Below, piece by piece: positions 51,958 through 60,936 of a DNA stretch of 64,000 nucleotides. Location: positions 1-64,000 of the forward strand of contig JBGAQP010000023.1 of NCBI GenBank assembly GCA_044220635.1, given 5' to 3'. Source of the DNA: JBGAQP01 sp044220635 (GTDB taxonomy: Bacteria > Pseudomonadota > Gammaproteobacteria > Burkholderiales > Usitatibacteraceae). The notes beneath the pieces are model-generated. The model worked only from the letters and a program-made list of their open reading frames with translations. It was not told the origin of the DNA and did no database searches. Position 1 is the first letter of the stretch. Each line of letters starts with the position of its first letter. A program made the translations under genes and the position numbers.

Positions 51958-53282
51958 GCGCTCGGGCGCCCGATCGGGTGGTACTCGAAGCCCTGCGCGC
52001 GGATCGTGGCCGGTTCGTAGAGGTTGCGCCCGTCGAAGATCACCGGCGTCTTGAGGGCGCGGCGCAGCTCGTCGAAATCGGGGCTGCGGAACGCCTTCCA
52101 CTCGGTGAGGATGGCGAGCGCGTCGGCGCCGCGCGCCGCCGCGAGCGCCGAATCGGCCATCGATACGCGCTTCTCGCCGGCGTAGAGGCCCCTCGCCTCG
52201 GGCATGGCCACGGGGTCCCAGGCGCAGATCGTGGCCCCGCGCGCGAGCAGCCCCGCGATCACCACGCGGCTCGGGGCCTCGCGCATGTCGTCGGTGTTGG
52301 GCTTGAACGCGAGACCCCAGATCGCGATGCGCCGCCCGGCGAGGTCCTCGCCGAAGCGCCGCACGATCTTCTCGACGAGCACGCCCTTCTGGCGCGCGTT
52401 GGCCTCCTCGACCGCCCGGACCACCTTCAGGTCGAGCCCGTGGTCGGCCGCGGTGCGCAGCAGCGCCGCGACGTCCTTCGGGAAGCAGGAGCCGCCGTAG
52501 CCCGTGCCGGGATAGAGAAAGTGATAGCCGATGCGCGGGTCCGAGCCGATGCCCATGCGCACCTTCTCGATGTCGGCGCCGATCCGCTCGGCGAGCAGAG
52601 CCAGCTCGTTCATGAAGGAGATCCGCGTGGCGAGCATCGCGTTGGCCGCGTACTTCGTGAGCTCCGCGGAGCGCACGTCCATCACCTGCATGCGGTCGTG
52701 GCTGCGCTGGAAGGGCGCGTAGAGCTCGTGCATCGCCTTGACGGCATCCGCGTCGTCGGCCCCGATCACGATCCGGTCCGGGCGCATGAAGTCCTCGACG
52801 GCCGCGCCTTCCTTGAGGAACTCCGGGTTCGCGACCACGGAGAACGGGAACGCGGCGCCGCGCTTCGCGAGCGCTCCGGCGACCGCCTCGCGCACCTTGT
52901 CCGCCGTGCCCACGGGCACGGTGGACTTGTCGACGATGATCCTCGGCCCGTCCATGTGCTCGGCGATCCCGCGCGCGGCCGCAAGCACGTACTGCAGGTC
53001 CGCCGAGCCGTCCTCCCCGGGCGGCGTACCGACGGCGATGATCTGGATCGACCCGAATCGCGCGCTCTCTCCCGGGTCGGTCGTGAAGGCGAGCCGTCCG
53101 AGCGAGGCGTTGGCGCGCACGATCTCCCCGAGCCCCGGCTCGTAGATCGGGATCTCGCCCGCCTCGAGCATCGCGATCTTGCGCCGGTCGACGTCGAAGC
53201 ACAGGACGTGGTTGCCGACGTCGGCGAGGCACGCGCCCGTGACGAGCCCCACGTAGCCGGTGCCGATGACGCTCACTTTCAT
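51954..53282 (-). CDS. ugd: UDP-glucose 6-dehydrogenase
   Basis: Ugd oxidises UDP-glucose to UDP-glucuronate with two NAD+. The 442-residue protein has the Rossmann motif GTGYVGLVTGACLADVG, STVPVGTADKV, NPEFLKEGAAVEDFM, the catalytic Cys in GTGYGGSCFPKDVAAL, and WGLAFKPNTDDMREAPS. Its product is the input for the arn genes at 33-39 kb as well as for glycan synthesis. ATG 53282 overlaps the pyrF stop (ATGA), and its own stop overlaps rfaE1. Confidence 0.96.
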   Translation of the reverse strand: MKVSVIGTGYVGLVTGACLADVGNHVLCFDVDRRKIAMLEAGEIPIYEPGLGEIVRANASLGRLAFTTDPGESARFGSIQIIAVGTPPGEDGSADLQYVLAAARGIAEHMDGPRIIVDKSTVPVGTADKVREAVAGALAKRGAAFPFSVVANPEFLKEGAAVEDFMRPDRIVIGADDADAVKAMHELYAPFQRSHDRMQVMDVRSAELTKYAANAMLATRISFMNELALLAERIGADIEKVRMGIGSDPRIGYHFLYPGTGYGGSCFPKDVAALLRTAADHGLDLKVVRAVEEANARQKGVLVEKIVRRFGEDLAGRRIAIWGLAFKPNTDDMREAPSRVVIAGLLARGATICAWDPVAMPEARGLYAGEKRVSMADSALAAARGADALAILTEWKAFRSPDFDELRRALKTPVIFDGRNLYEPATIRAQGFEYHPIGRPSA

Positions 53283-53989
53283 GCCGGCGAGCCCTCCGAT
53301 TCGAGCGAGCGACGGATCGCCTCCAGCGTCGCGACGGGATCGCGCGAGCGGGTGACGGGTCGCCCGATCACGAGGTAATGGGCACCCAGGCGCACGGCCT
53401 CGGCGGGGGTCGCCACGCGCGCCTGGTCGGCCGCCTCCCCGCCCGGCAGCCGGATGCCCGGCGTCACGGTGACGAAGTCGGCCCCCGCGAGTTCGCGCAC
53501 GAGCGCCGCCTCCTGCGCCGAGCACACCACGCCGTCGAGCCCGCATTCCCGCGCGAGCTTCGCAAGGCGGGCGACCGCCTCGCGGGCGGTGAGCGCGAAG
53601 CCCACGCGCGCGAGCTCGGCGTCCGCGAGGCTCGTGAGGACCGTCACCGCCGTGACGAGGGGCCGCCCGGCCAGGTCCGAGACCGCCTCGCGCGCCGCGC
53701 GCATCATCGCCTCGCCGCCGCTCGCGTGGACGTTGAGCATCCAGGCGCCGTGGCGGGCCGCGGCCCTGCAGGCCCCCGCGACCGTGTTCGGGATGTCGTG
53801 GAACTTGAGGTCGAGGAAGACCTCGAATCCGCGCTCGCGCAGGCGCGCGATCACGCCCGGCCCCGCCGCGACGAAGAGCTCCTTGCCGACCTTGACGCGG
53901 CACAGCTTCGGGTCGAGGCGCGCGGCGCAGGCGAGCGCCCCCTCCGCGTCGGGAAAATCGAGCGCGACGACGATGCGCTTACTGTCCAA
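53279..53989 (-). CDS. pyrF: Orotidine 5'-phosphate decarboxylase
   Basis: PyrF makes UMP from OMP. The 236-residue protein has VVALDFPD, the catalytic FLDLKFHDIPNTVAGA with Lys/Asp, NVHASGGEAMM, TVLTSLADAEL, VCSAQEA, TVTPGIRLPGGEAADQARVATP and LVIGRPVTRS. The start is TTG 53989, with GAGG about 8 bases upstream; no ATG or GTG is in range. It overlaps the lapB 3' end by 11 bases. Confidence 0.95.
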   Translation of the reverse strand: MDSKRIVVALDFPDAEGALACAARLDPKLCRVKVGKELFVAAGPGVIARLRERGFEVFLDLKFHDIPNTVAGACRAAARHGAWMLNVHASGGEAMMRAAREAVSDLAGRPLVTAVTVLTSLADAELARVGFALTAREAVARLAKLARECGLDGVVCSAQEAALVRELAGADFVTVTPGIRLPGGEAADQARVATPAEAVRLGAHYLVIGRPVTRSRDPVATLEAIRRSLESEGSPA

Positions 53990-55184
53990 TCTGCATCCTC
54001 GCGAGGTGGCGGCCGGGGCTTTCGAGCTCGGCGGTGCGCCGGGGCGGGAAGGTCTCCCATCCCCCGCAGGCCGGGCACTGCCAGAAGAACTGGCGCGCCT
54101 TGAAGCCGCAGTTGCCGCAGAGGTACACGGCGAGCGCCTGGGCGTGGGAGTGCACCAGCTCCTTCATGAGCTGCAGGTCCTGGCGCCGCTCGGCCGGTGC
54201 GCGAAGCAGCTCCGCGTCGATCAGCCGGTCGAGTCCCACGAGGGAGGGGTGGCGGCGCACTTCGTCGCGCACCAGGCGCCAGGCGGCCTCGTCGCCCTCC
54301 TGCTCGGCGGTGGCCTGGTAGACGACGTTCAGCAGGTCGAGGCCCGGGTACCGGTTCTGCAGGCCCCGCAGGAGGGTAAGCCCCTCCCCGGGCCGGCCGA
54401 GCGCCTTGTAGGCCGCGACCATGCCCTCGGCGGCGAGCCCGAGATAGGCCGGGTCCTGGGACTCGATCGCCTTCCACGCGGCGATTGCCTCCTCGTGGCG
54501 TCCGTCGCGCTCGAGCCATTCGCCGCGCAGCAGGTTCGCCCGCACGCACTTGCGGTTCGCCTCGAGCGCGCGCTCGAGGAAGCCCTCCGCGGCCTCGCGG
54601 CGGCCGTGGATGTTCTCGGTGATCGCGAGCTCGCAGTAGTAGTTGGCGATCTCCTTCTGGTAGTTGCGCTTCGCGCTCGCCTCGAGCTTCCTCGCCGCGC
54701 CGACCGCCTTCTCCCAGTCCTTCTCCTGGATGTAGATGTCGAGGAGGTGCCGGTGGACGTCCGGCGAAGGGTCGGTCTCGGCCATCTTCGCGAGCACGCT
54801 CTCGGCGTGGTCGAGCAGCCCCGCCTTGAAGTAGTCGAGCGCGAGCTCGAACGAGGCCTGGCGGCGCTCCTCGGCCGGGAGGTCCTCGCGCGAGACGAGG
54901 TCCTGGTGCATGCGGATTGCGCGGTCGACCTCGCCGCGGCGCCGGAAGAGGCTGCCGAGGGCGAACTGCAGCTCGACCGTCTGCGGGTTTTCCTTCGCCA
55001 CGAGGAGGAAGGATTCGATCGCCCGGTCGGGTTGCTCGTTCAGCAGGAAGTTGAGGCCGCGGAAGTAGGACGAGGGCAGCGCCCGCGACTCGGAGAGCAG
55101 CGACTTCAGGTCGACCCGCGCCGCAAGCCAGCCCATGCCGAAGAACACCGGCAGGGCGAGCAGCCACCAGAACTCAAACTCCAT
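53979..55184 (-). CDS. lapB: Lipopolysaccharide assembly protein LapB (YciM)
   Basis: LapB sits at the inner membrane and adjusts LPS synthesis through FtsH-dependent turnover of LpxC. The 401-residue protein has an N-terminal membrane helix (FEFWWLLALPVFFGMGWLAA), about nine TPR repeats, and a C-terminal rubredoxin-like zinc site with two Cys-x2-Cys pairs (CGNC and CPAC). ATG 55184 overlaps the lapA 3' end by 11 bases and the stop overlaps pyrF, so lapA-lapB-pyrF are tightly coupled. Confidence 0.95.
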   Translation of the reverse strand: MEFEFWWLLALPVFFGMGWLAARVDLKSLLSESRALPSSYFRGLNFLLNEQPDRAIESFLLVAKENPQTVELQFALGSLFRRRGEVDRAIRMHQDLVSREDLPAEERRQASFELALDYFKAGLLDHAESVLAKMAETDPSPDVHRHLLDIYIQEKDWEKAVGAARKLEASAKRNYQKEIANYYCELAITENIHGRREAAEGFLERALEANRKCVRANLLRGEWLERDGRHEEAIAAWKAIESQDPAYLGLAAEGMVAAYKALGRPGEGLTLLRGLQNRYPGLDLLNVVYQATAEQEGDEAAWRLVRDEVRRHPSLVGLDRLIDAELLRAPAERRQDLQLMKELVHSHAQALAVYLCGNCGFKARQFFWQCPACGGWETFPPRRTAELESPGRHLARMQIGQ

Positions 55185-55500
55185 GGACGTCGGTCGGCCC
55201 CGGAACGCCCGCGGGCGGGGCGATGCCGGCCGCGTCCGCGGGCGCCGCCCCGGAAGCGAGGGCCGCGGCACCGCGCCGCAGCTTCGCGTTCTCGCGCCGC
55301 TGCCGCACGACCGTGGGCAGCCACGCGAGCAGCCCCACGACGACCCCGGCGACGAATGCCACGAGCAGGACGAAGACGAGCGGCGCCTGCCAGCTCTGCT
55401 CGGGCAGGGCGTGGATCGTCACGGTCTGCGCGTTCTTCACGGCGAACCAGACGAGCACCAGGATGACGAGGAGGCGGAAGATCCAGACGAGGGCCTGCAT
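55174..55500 (-). CDS. lapA: Lipopolysaccharide assembly protein LapA-domain protein
   Basis: The 108-residue protein has two membrane helices (residues 5-20 and 39-60) and an Ala/Pro-rich C-terminal tail, matching the LapA (YciS) family that works with LapB. I chose ATG 55500 because a terminator lies just upstream at 55523-55555, and the in-frame ATG at 55542 would place the start inside it. Stop overlaps lapB. Confidence 0.88.
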   Translation of the reverse strand: MQALVWIFRLLVILVLVWFAVKNAQTVTIHALPEQSWQAPLVFVLLVAFVAGVVVGLLAWLPTVVRQRRENAKLRRGAAALASGAAPADAAGIAPPAGVPGPTDVHGV

Positions 55501-55522
55501 GTTGTTTTCGCCCGCCGGCAAG

Positions 55523-55555
55523 AAAAAAGCGGCAGGGTCCATTCTACCCTGCCGC
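55523..55555 (-). terminator. Intrinsic terminator after ihfB
   Basis: On the minus strand the perfect 10-bp stem GCGGCAGGGT/ACCCTGCCGC with a 7-base loop is followed by a T6 run. It lies 53 bases after the ihfB stop and ends 22 bases before the lapA ATG, so rpsA-ihfB transcripts should largely end here. Confidence 0.88.
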
Positions 55556-55607
55556 CCGGCATGTCACGGGGGCGGGCGCCCCGAAGGGCGCTGCCCGCGC
55601 GGGGATC

Positions 55608-55895
<288 letters not shown>

Positions 55896-55927
55896 GGCCT
55901 CGGACTCCCCTTTGATTGTCGTCTTCC

Positions 55928-57643
55928 TTATTCCTTGTCCTTCGACGTCCCGAGCTTCGCCTTGAGCAGCGCGCCCAGGTTGGTCGTCCCGGCGCTCGCG
56001 CTCGACTCGGCGGCGTGGCGCTGCACGGCCGCCGCCTCCTCCGCGGCGTCCTTCGCCTTGATGGACAGGTTGATCGACCGGTTCTTGCGGTCGATGTTGA
56101 CGATGACGGCCTCGATCGCCTCGCCTTCCTTCAGGTGGGCGCGGACGTCCTCGACGCGGTCGCGCGAGATCTCGGAGGCGCGAAGGTAGCCCTCCACGTC
56201 CTTGTCGAGCTCGATCACCGCGCCCTTGGACTCGATCGACTTGACCGTGCCCTTCACGATGCCGCCCTTGTCGTGCACGGCGATGAAATTGCCGAAGGGA
56301 TCGCCCTCGAGCTGCTTGATGCCGAGCGAGATGCGCTCGCGCTCGACGTCGATCGAGAGCACGACGGTCTCCATCTCCTCGCCCTTCTTCAGGTTCTTCA
56401 CCGCCTCCTCGCCGCTCGCGTTCCACGACAGGTCCGAGAGGTGCACCAGGCCGTCGATGTTGCCCGGCAGCCCGATGAAGACGCCGAAGTCGGTGATCGA
56501 CTTGATGACGCCCTTCACCTTGTCGCCCTTCTTGTGGTTCATCGCGAACTCTTCCCAGGGGTTTGGCATGCACTGCTTCATCCCGAGGGAGATGCGGCGG
56601 CGGTCCTCGTCGATCTCGAGGATCATGACCTCGACCTCGTCGCCGAGCGAGACGACCTTGGCGGGGTGGACGTTCTTGTTGGTCCAGTCCATCTCGGAGA
56701 CGTGCACCAGGCCCTCGATGCCGCTCTCGATCTCGACGAACGCGCCGTAGTCGGTGATGTTGGTCACCTTGCCGAAGAGGCGCGTGCCCTGCGGGTAGCG
56801 GCGCGAGATGCCGATCCACGGGTCCTCGCCGAGCTGCTTGAGTCCGAGCGACACGCGGTTCTTCTCGGCGTCGAACTTGAGGATCTTGGCCGTCACCTCG
56901 TCGCCGACGGACAGCACCTCCGTCGGATGCTTCACCCGGCGCCAGGCGAGGTCGGTGATGTGCAGCAGCCCGTCGATGCCGCCCAGGTCCACGAACGCGC
57001 CGTAGTCGGTGATGTTCTTGACGATGCCCTTGACGACCGCGCCTTCCTTGAGCGTCTCGAGGAGCTGCTGGCGCTCGACGCCCGCGGTCTCCTCCATCAC
57101 GGCGCGGCGCGAGACCACGACGTTGTTGCGCTTGCGGTCGAGCTTGATCACCTTGAACTCGAGCTCCTTGCCCTCGAAGTGCGAGGTGTCCTTCATCGGG
57201 CGCAGGTCCACGAGCGAGCCCGGCAGGAAGGCGCGGATCCCGTTCACCATGACGGTGAGGCCGCCCTTCACCTTGCCGCTCACCACGCCGGTGATGACCT
57301 TGCCGGTCTCGAGCGCGGTGTCCAGCTCGGACCAGGCCGCGAGCTTCTTGGCCTTCTCGCGCGAGAGCTTCGTCGCGCCGAAGCCGTCCTCGAGGGCCTC
57401 GATCGCGACGGAGACGAAGTCGCCGATCTTGACCTCGAGCTCGCCGCGGTCGTTCTTGAATTCTTCGGTGGAGATTGCGCTTTCGGACTTGAGGCCCGCA
57501 TTCACGATGACCACGTTCGGGTCGACGTTCACCACTTCGGCCGTGATGACCTCGCCGACGCGCATCTCCTGGCGCGTGAGGCTCTCCTCGAAGAGAGCGG
57601 CGAAGCTTTCGGTGGCGGGGGCGGGAGAGGATTGAGACAGCAT
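55928..57643 (-). CDS. rpsA: 30S ribosomal protein S1
   Basis: S1 binds mRNA to the 30S subunit and is essential where Shine-Dalgarno sequences are weak. The 571-residue protein has six S1 OB-fold repeats (typical repeat signatures KGAVVKGIVKNITDYGAFVDLGG, GLVHVSEMDW, GLVHLSDLSW). ATG 57643 has only a weak CAGG upstream, and a hairpin lies 25 bases upstream (57668-57682). S1 is known to repress its own mRNA through such a leader. About 120 bases separate it from cmk. Confidence 0.96.
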   Translation of the reverse strand: MLSQSSPAPATESFAALFEESLTRQEMRVGEVITAEVVNVDPNVVIVNAGLKSESAISTEEFKNDRGELEVKIGDFVSVAIEALEDGFGATKLSREKAKKLAAWSELDTALETGKVITGVVSGKVKGGLTVMVNGIRAFLPGSLVDLRPMKDTSHFEGKELEFKVIKLDRKRNNVVVSRRAVMEETAGVERQQLLETLKEGAVVKGIVKNITDYGAFVDLGGIDGLLHITDLAWRRVKHPTEVLSVGDEVTAKILKFDAEKNRVSLGLKQLGEDPWIGISRRYPQGTRLFGKVTNITDYGAFVEIESGIEGLVHVSEMDWTNKNVHPAKVVSLGDEVEVMILEIDEDRRRISLGMKQCMPNPWEEFAMNHKKGDKVKGVIKSITDFGVFIGLPGNIDGLVHLSDLSWNASGEEAVKNLKKGEEMETVVLSIDVERERISLGIKQLEGDPFGNFIAVHDKGGIVKGTVKSIESKGAVIELDKDVEGYLRASEISRDRVEDVRAHLKEGEAIEAVIVNIDRKNRSINLSIKAKDAAEEAAAVQRHAAESSASAGTTNLGALLKAKLGTSKDKE

Positions 57644-57667
57644 GAAAAACCTGAACTTTCGGATGAT

Positions 57668-57682
57668 GACGGCCGGGCCGTC
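57668..57682 (-). promoter_or_regulatory. Hairpin in the rpsA leader
   Basis: GACGGCC-G-GGCCGTC is a perfect 7-bp inverted repeat with one central base, 25 bases upstream of the rpsA ATG. As RNA it would close as a stem with a 5-base loop. It may take part in S1 autoregulation; this is inferred from position. Confidence 0.4.
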
Positions 57683-57764
57683 GTTGTTGACCGCCAGGAG
57701 AGTCCCGCTCGGGGCTAACTCCCTGACACCCTTGGGCTTTGTGCCCTGCCCCGGAGGAACCCGC

Positions 57765-58445
57765 TCACCGCCGCGCCCGCTCCCGCCACCAATCGAGGAT
57801 GCGCTCGACCGCCTGGTCGATCGTCAGCCCCGTGGTATCGAGAAAAAGCGCGTCCGGATAATGCCTTAGCGGCGCCACCGGGCGGGAGCTATCCCGCTCG
57901 TCGCGCCGCCGCAGTTCCTCCACGACATCTTGAATTTTCGCATACATTCCTTTTTGCATCAACTGCTTATGGCGGCGCTCGGCGCGGGTCGCGACATCCG
58001 CGGTCAGGAACACCTTGAGAGGGGCGTCGGGAAACACCACCGAACCCATGTCACGCCCCTCGGCGACGAGCCCGGGCGGGCGCCGGAAACCGCGCTGGCG
58101 CGCCAGGAGGGCTTCACGGACGGCGGGCAGCGCCGCGACCCGGGAAGTGGCCCCGCTGAGTTCCTCGGTGCGCAGCGCCTCGGTGACGTCGTCTCCGTCG
58201 AGGCGCACCCGAGCGTCGCCGAAGACGACCTGCATGCCGGCCGCCGCGGCCGCCACGGCGCTTTCGTCGTCGACCGGGATGCCCCGGCGCAGGGCCGCGA
58301 GGGTGGCGAGCCGGTACAGGGCGCCGCTGTCGAGGTAGTGGAACCCGAGCTGGCCGGCCACCCGCTCGGCCACGGTGCCCTTGCCCGAAGCCGAGGGCCC
58401 GTCGATCGCGATCACCGGAGCATTATTGGAATCAATCGAGATCAT
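57765..58445 (-). CDS. cmk: Cytidylate kinase
   Basis: Cmk phosphorylates CMP and dCMP. The 226-residue protein has the P-loop IDGPSASGKGTVA, LDSGALYR, the substrate domain with VREALLARQRGF, the EGRDMGSVVFPDAPLKVFLTAD stretch, and the LID region with RRDERDSSRPVAPL. aroA-cmk-rpsA order is conserved in proteobacteria, though a small divergent gene (58517-58726) lies between aroA and cmk here. Confidence 0.95.
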   Translation of the reverse strand: MISIDSNNAPVIAIDGPSASGKGTVAERVAGQLGFHYLDSGALYRLATLAALRRGIPVDDESAVAAAAAGMQVVFGDARVRLDGDDVTEALRTEELSGATSRVAALPAVREALLARQRGFRRPPGLVAEGRDMGSVVFPDAPLKVFLTADVATRAERRHKQLMQKGMYAKIQDVVEELRRRDERDSSRPVAPLRHYPDALFLDTTGLTIDQAVERILDWWRERARR

Positions 58446-58516
58446 CTGAACAATCGATTGGACTTATCGAATGGCGGAAGCCATGCTCCGTCCTGACAGC
58501 ATCCCCGGAGAAACCC

Positions 58517-58726
58517 GTGACCAAGACGCTCACCTTCGCCGCCGTGCACATGTCCGTCGCCTTCGCCGTCGGCTACGCGCTCACGGGCAGCGTGGCCGTG
58601 GGCGGCGCGCTCGCCCTCGTCGAGCCCCTCGTGAACACCGTGGCGTACTTCCTCCACGAGAAGGCCTGGGAGCGCATCCGCGCCCTCACCCCGCAGCCCG
58701 CCCGCAACGCCGCTCGCGCATCCTAG
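58517..58726 (+). CDS. DUF2061 small membrane protein
   Basis: The 69-residue product matches DUF2061: KTLTFAAVHMSVAFAVGYALTG forms one helix, VGGALALVEPLVNTVAYFLHEKAWERI a second with the family's EP...N...FHEKAW pattern. GGAG lies 6 bases before GTG 58517. It sits on the plus strand inside a minus-strand supercluster, and its stop overlaps the aroA stop. The function is unknown. Confidence 0.85.
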   Translation: MTKTLTFAAVHMSVAFAVGYALTGSVAVGGALALVEPLVNTVAYFLHEKAWERIRALTPQPARNAARAS

Positions 58727-60036
58727 GCCACCACGCGGCGCAAGGCCTCGAAGTAGCCCGGGAACGTCTTCGAGACGCATCCGGGGTCGTTGATGCGCAC
58801 CGGCAGGGGGCCGAACGCCGCGAGCGAGAAGCACATCGCCATGCGGTGATCGTCGTAGGTGTCCACCGCCACCCGGCCCGCGCCCTCCCGGCGCCCGGAA
58901 AGAAACCCGGGCGGCGGCGTGATGCGCAGCCGGTCGGCGCCTGCCTCCACGCCTGCGCCGAACTTGGCGAGCTCGCGGGCCATCGCCGCGATCCGGTCGG
59001 TCTCCTTCACGCGCCAGCTCGCGATGTTGCCGATCCGGCAGGGGCCCTTCGCGAAGAGCGCGAGCACCGCGGCCGTCATGGCCGCATCCGGGATGAGGTT
59101 CATGTCGAGGTCGAAGGGCGCGAAAGGTGGTCGGCCCGAGGCCTCGATCCACTGCTCGCCGAGGTCCACGTGCGCCCCGAGGGCCTCGAGGACCTCGACG
59201 AAGCGCACGTCGCCCTGCCGGCTCGCGCGCCCCACTCCTTCGACGCGGACCGGCCCGCCGCCGAGAGCGCCGGCGCCGAGGAAGTAGGAAGCCGAGGAGG
59301 CATCCCCCTCGACGTCCAGGATTCCCGGCGAGGCGTAGCGGGCCCCCGCGGGAATCACGAACGCGGACCAGCCCTCGCGGGCCACCTCGACCCCGAAACG
59401 GCCCATGAGGCCGAGGGTGAGGTCGACGTAGGGCTTCGAGATGAGCTCGCCCGCCACCTCGACCCGCACCCCGCCGCCCGCCCACGCGAGCGCCATGAGC
59501 AGCGCGGAAAGGAACTGGCTGGACACGTCGCCGCGTATCCGGACGGCGCCCGCGCCGGGCGCTTCGCGCGGGCCGATCTCGAGGGGCGGGAAGCCCGTGG
59601 TGGCGTCGTAGCGGATGCGCGCCCCCGCCTGCGCGAGCGCGTCGACGAGGTCGCCGATGGGCCGCTCGTGCATCCGGGCTACGCCCGTGAGCCGGTAGTG
59701 GCCGTCGGCCAGCGCGAGCGCGGCAGTGAGGGGGCGAAACGCCGTGCCGGCATTGCCGAGGAAGAGATCGGCGCGCTTCACGGGAAATCCCCCCGCCGCG
59801 CCGATGCCGGTCACGCGCAGGGCGTCCTCGCCCGGCAGCTTCTCGACGCCCACGCCGAGGGTGGCGAGCGCGGCGAGCATCACCCGGGTGTCGTCGGCAT
59901 CGAGGAGCCCGCGAAGCTGCGTCGCGCCTTCGGCCAGGGCGGCGAGCAGCAGCGAGCGGTTCGAGATGCTCTTCGAGCCGGGAAGCCGCAACCGCCCTTC
60001 GGCGCGCGACAGGGGCGCGAGGTCGAGGTGATCCAA
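58723..60036 (-). CDS. aroA: 3-phosphoshikimate 1-carboxyvinyltransferase (EPSP synthase)
   Basis: AroA transfers enolpyruvate from PEP to shikimate 3-phosphate on the way to chorismate. The 437-residue protein has LPGSKSISNRSLLLAAL, LFLGNAGTAFRPLTAAL, ISSQFLSALLMA-like VSSQFLSALLMALA, EGDASSASYFLGA, DMNLIPDAAMTAAVLALFA and KETDRIAAMARELAKFGA. The start is TTG 60036, giving the usual start to the domain; no ATG or GTG is closer. It is 3 bases after tyrA. Confidence 0.95.
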   Translation of the reverse strand: MDHLDLAPLSRAEGRLRLPGSKSISNRSLLLAALAEGATQLRGLLDADDTRVMLAALATLGVGVEKLPGEDALRVTGIGAAGGFPVKRADLFLGNAGTAFRPLTAALALADGHYRLTGVARMHERPIGDLVDALAQAGARIRYDATTGFPPLEIGPREAPGAGAVRIRGDVSSQFLSALLMALAWAGGGVRVEVAGELISKPYVDLTLGLMGRFGVEVAREGWSAFVIPAGARYASPGILDVEGDASSASYFLGAGALGGGPVRVEGVGRASRQGDVRFVEVLEALGAHVDLGEQWIEASGRPPFAPFDLDMNLIPDAAMTAAVLALFAKGPCRIGNIASWRVKETDRIAAMARELAKFGAGVEAGADRLRITPPPGFLSGRREGAGRVAVDTYDDHRMAMCFSLAAFGPLPVRINDPGCVSKTFPGYFEALRRVVA

Positions 60037-60039
60037 GCC

Positions 60040-60930
60040 CTACTCCGTCGAGGCGCTGCGCCGGCTGCCCGCGATCCACGCGTGGCGGGCCGCGCGCGCC
60101 TCCGCCATGAGGCGCTCGAGGCCGGGCCCGTCGCCCTTCTCGATCAGCTCCCGGAAGACGGCGAGGCGCGCGCCGTAGCGCGCGAGCTCCGCGAGCAGCG
60201 CCTCGCGATTGTGCAGGGCGATGTCGCGCCACATTTCGGGCGAGCTGCCGGCGATGCGCGTGAAGTCGCGGAAGCCCCCGGCGGCGAAGCCGAAGAGCTC
60301 GGCGGCGTTGTCGCGCTCGGCGATCTCCGAGACGAGGGCGAAGGAGAGCAGGTGCGGCAGGTGGCTCACCGCCGCGAAGATGCGATCGTGGGCCTCGGCG
60401 GTGGCGAGCGCGGTGCGCGCGCCCGCGGCTTCCCAGCACGCGCGCACGAGCTCGACCGCCTCCGGCGAAGTCCCCGCCTCCGGCGTGAGCACGACCCGCG
60501 CCCCGCGGTAGAGGTCCGCCGCCGCCGCCTCGACGCCGCTCGATTCGCGGCCCGCGATCGGGTGGCCCGGCACGAACCGCGCGTAGCGTTCGCGCAGTTC
60601 CGCGCGCGCGGTGCGCACGACCTCGGTCTTCGTGCTTCCTGCGTCGGTGATCACGGCCTCGGGGCCCAGGGTGAGCGCGACGTCGTGCAGCACCGGGCCG
60701 ATCGCGCGCACCGGGACCGCGACGAAGACGAGGTCGGCGCCGCGGGCCGCCTCGGAGGCCGACTCGGCGGCGGTGTCGATCACGCCGAGCCCGATCGCCC
60801 GCTCAAGGGCGCCGCGGTCGCGATCGAAGCCGCGCACCTCGGCGGCGGCTCCCGCGCGGCGCAGCGCGAGGGCGAACGAGCCGCCGATGAGGCCGACGCC
60901 GATGACCGCCAGGGAGCGCAGGCGCCGCAT
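60040..60930 (-). CDS. tyrA: Prephenate dehydrogenase
   Basis: This enzyme oxidatively decarboxylates prephenate for tyrosine synthesis. The 296-residue protein has the NAD-binding VIGVGLIGGSFALALRRAG, DAGSTKTEVV, PGHPIAGRESSGVEAA, SHLPHLLSFAL with the catalytic His, and GFRDFTRIAGSSPEMWRDI. No chorismate mutase domain is attached. It lies between hisC and aroA in the aromatic cluster. Confidence 0.94.
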   Translation of the reverse strand: MRRLRSLAVIGVGLIGGSFALALRRAGAAAEVRGFDRDRGALERAIGLGVIDTAAESASEAARGADLVFVAVPVRAIGPVLHDVALTLGPEAVITDAGSTKTEVVRTARAELRERYARFVPGHPIAGRESSGVEAAAADLYRGARVVLTPEAGTSPEAVELVRACWEAAGARTALATAEAHDRIFAAVSHLPHLLSFALVSEIAERDNAAELFGFAAGGFRDFTRIAGSSPEMWRDIALHNREALLAELARYGARLAVFRELIEKGDGPGLERLMAEARAARHAWIAGSRRSASTE

Positions 60931-60936
60931 GGGCGG

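Noticed and set aside
58451..58460. 10-bp palindrome CAATCGATTG between cmk and the DUF2061 gene
   Set aside because: Short palindromes occur by chance and nothing links it to a known regulator or promoter.
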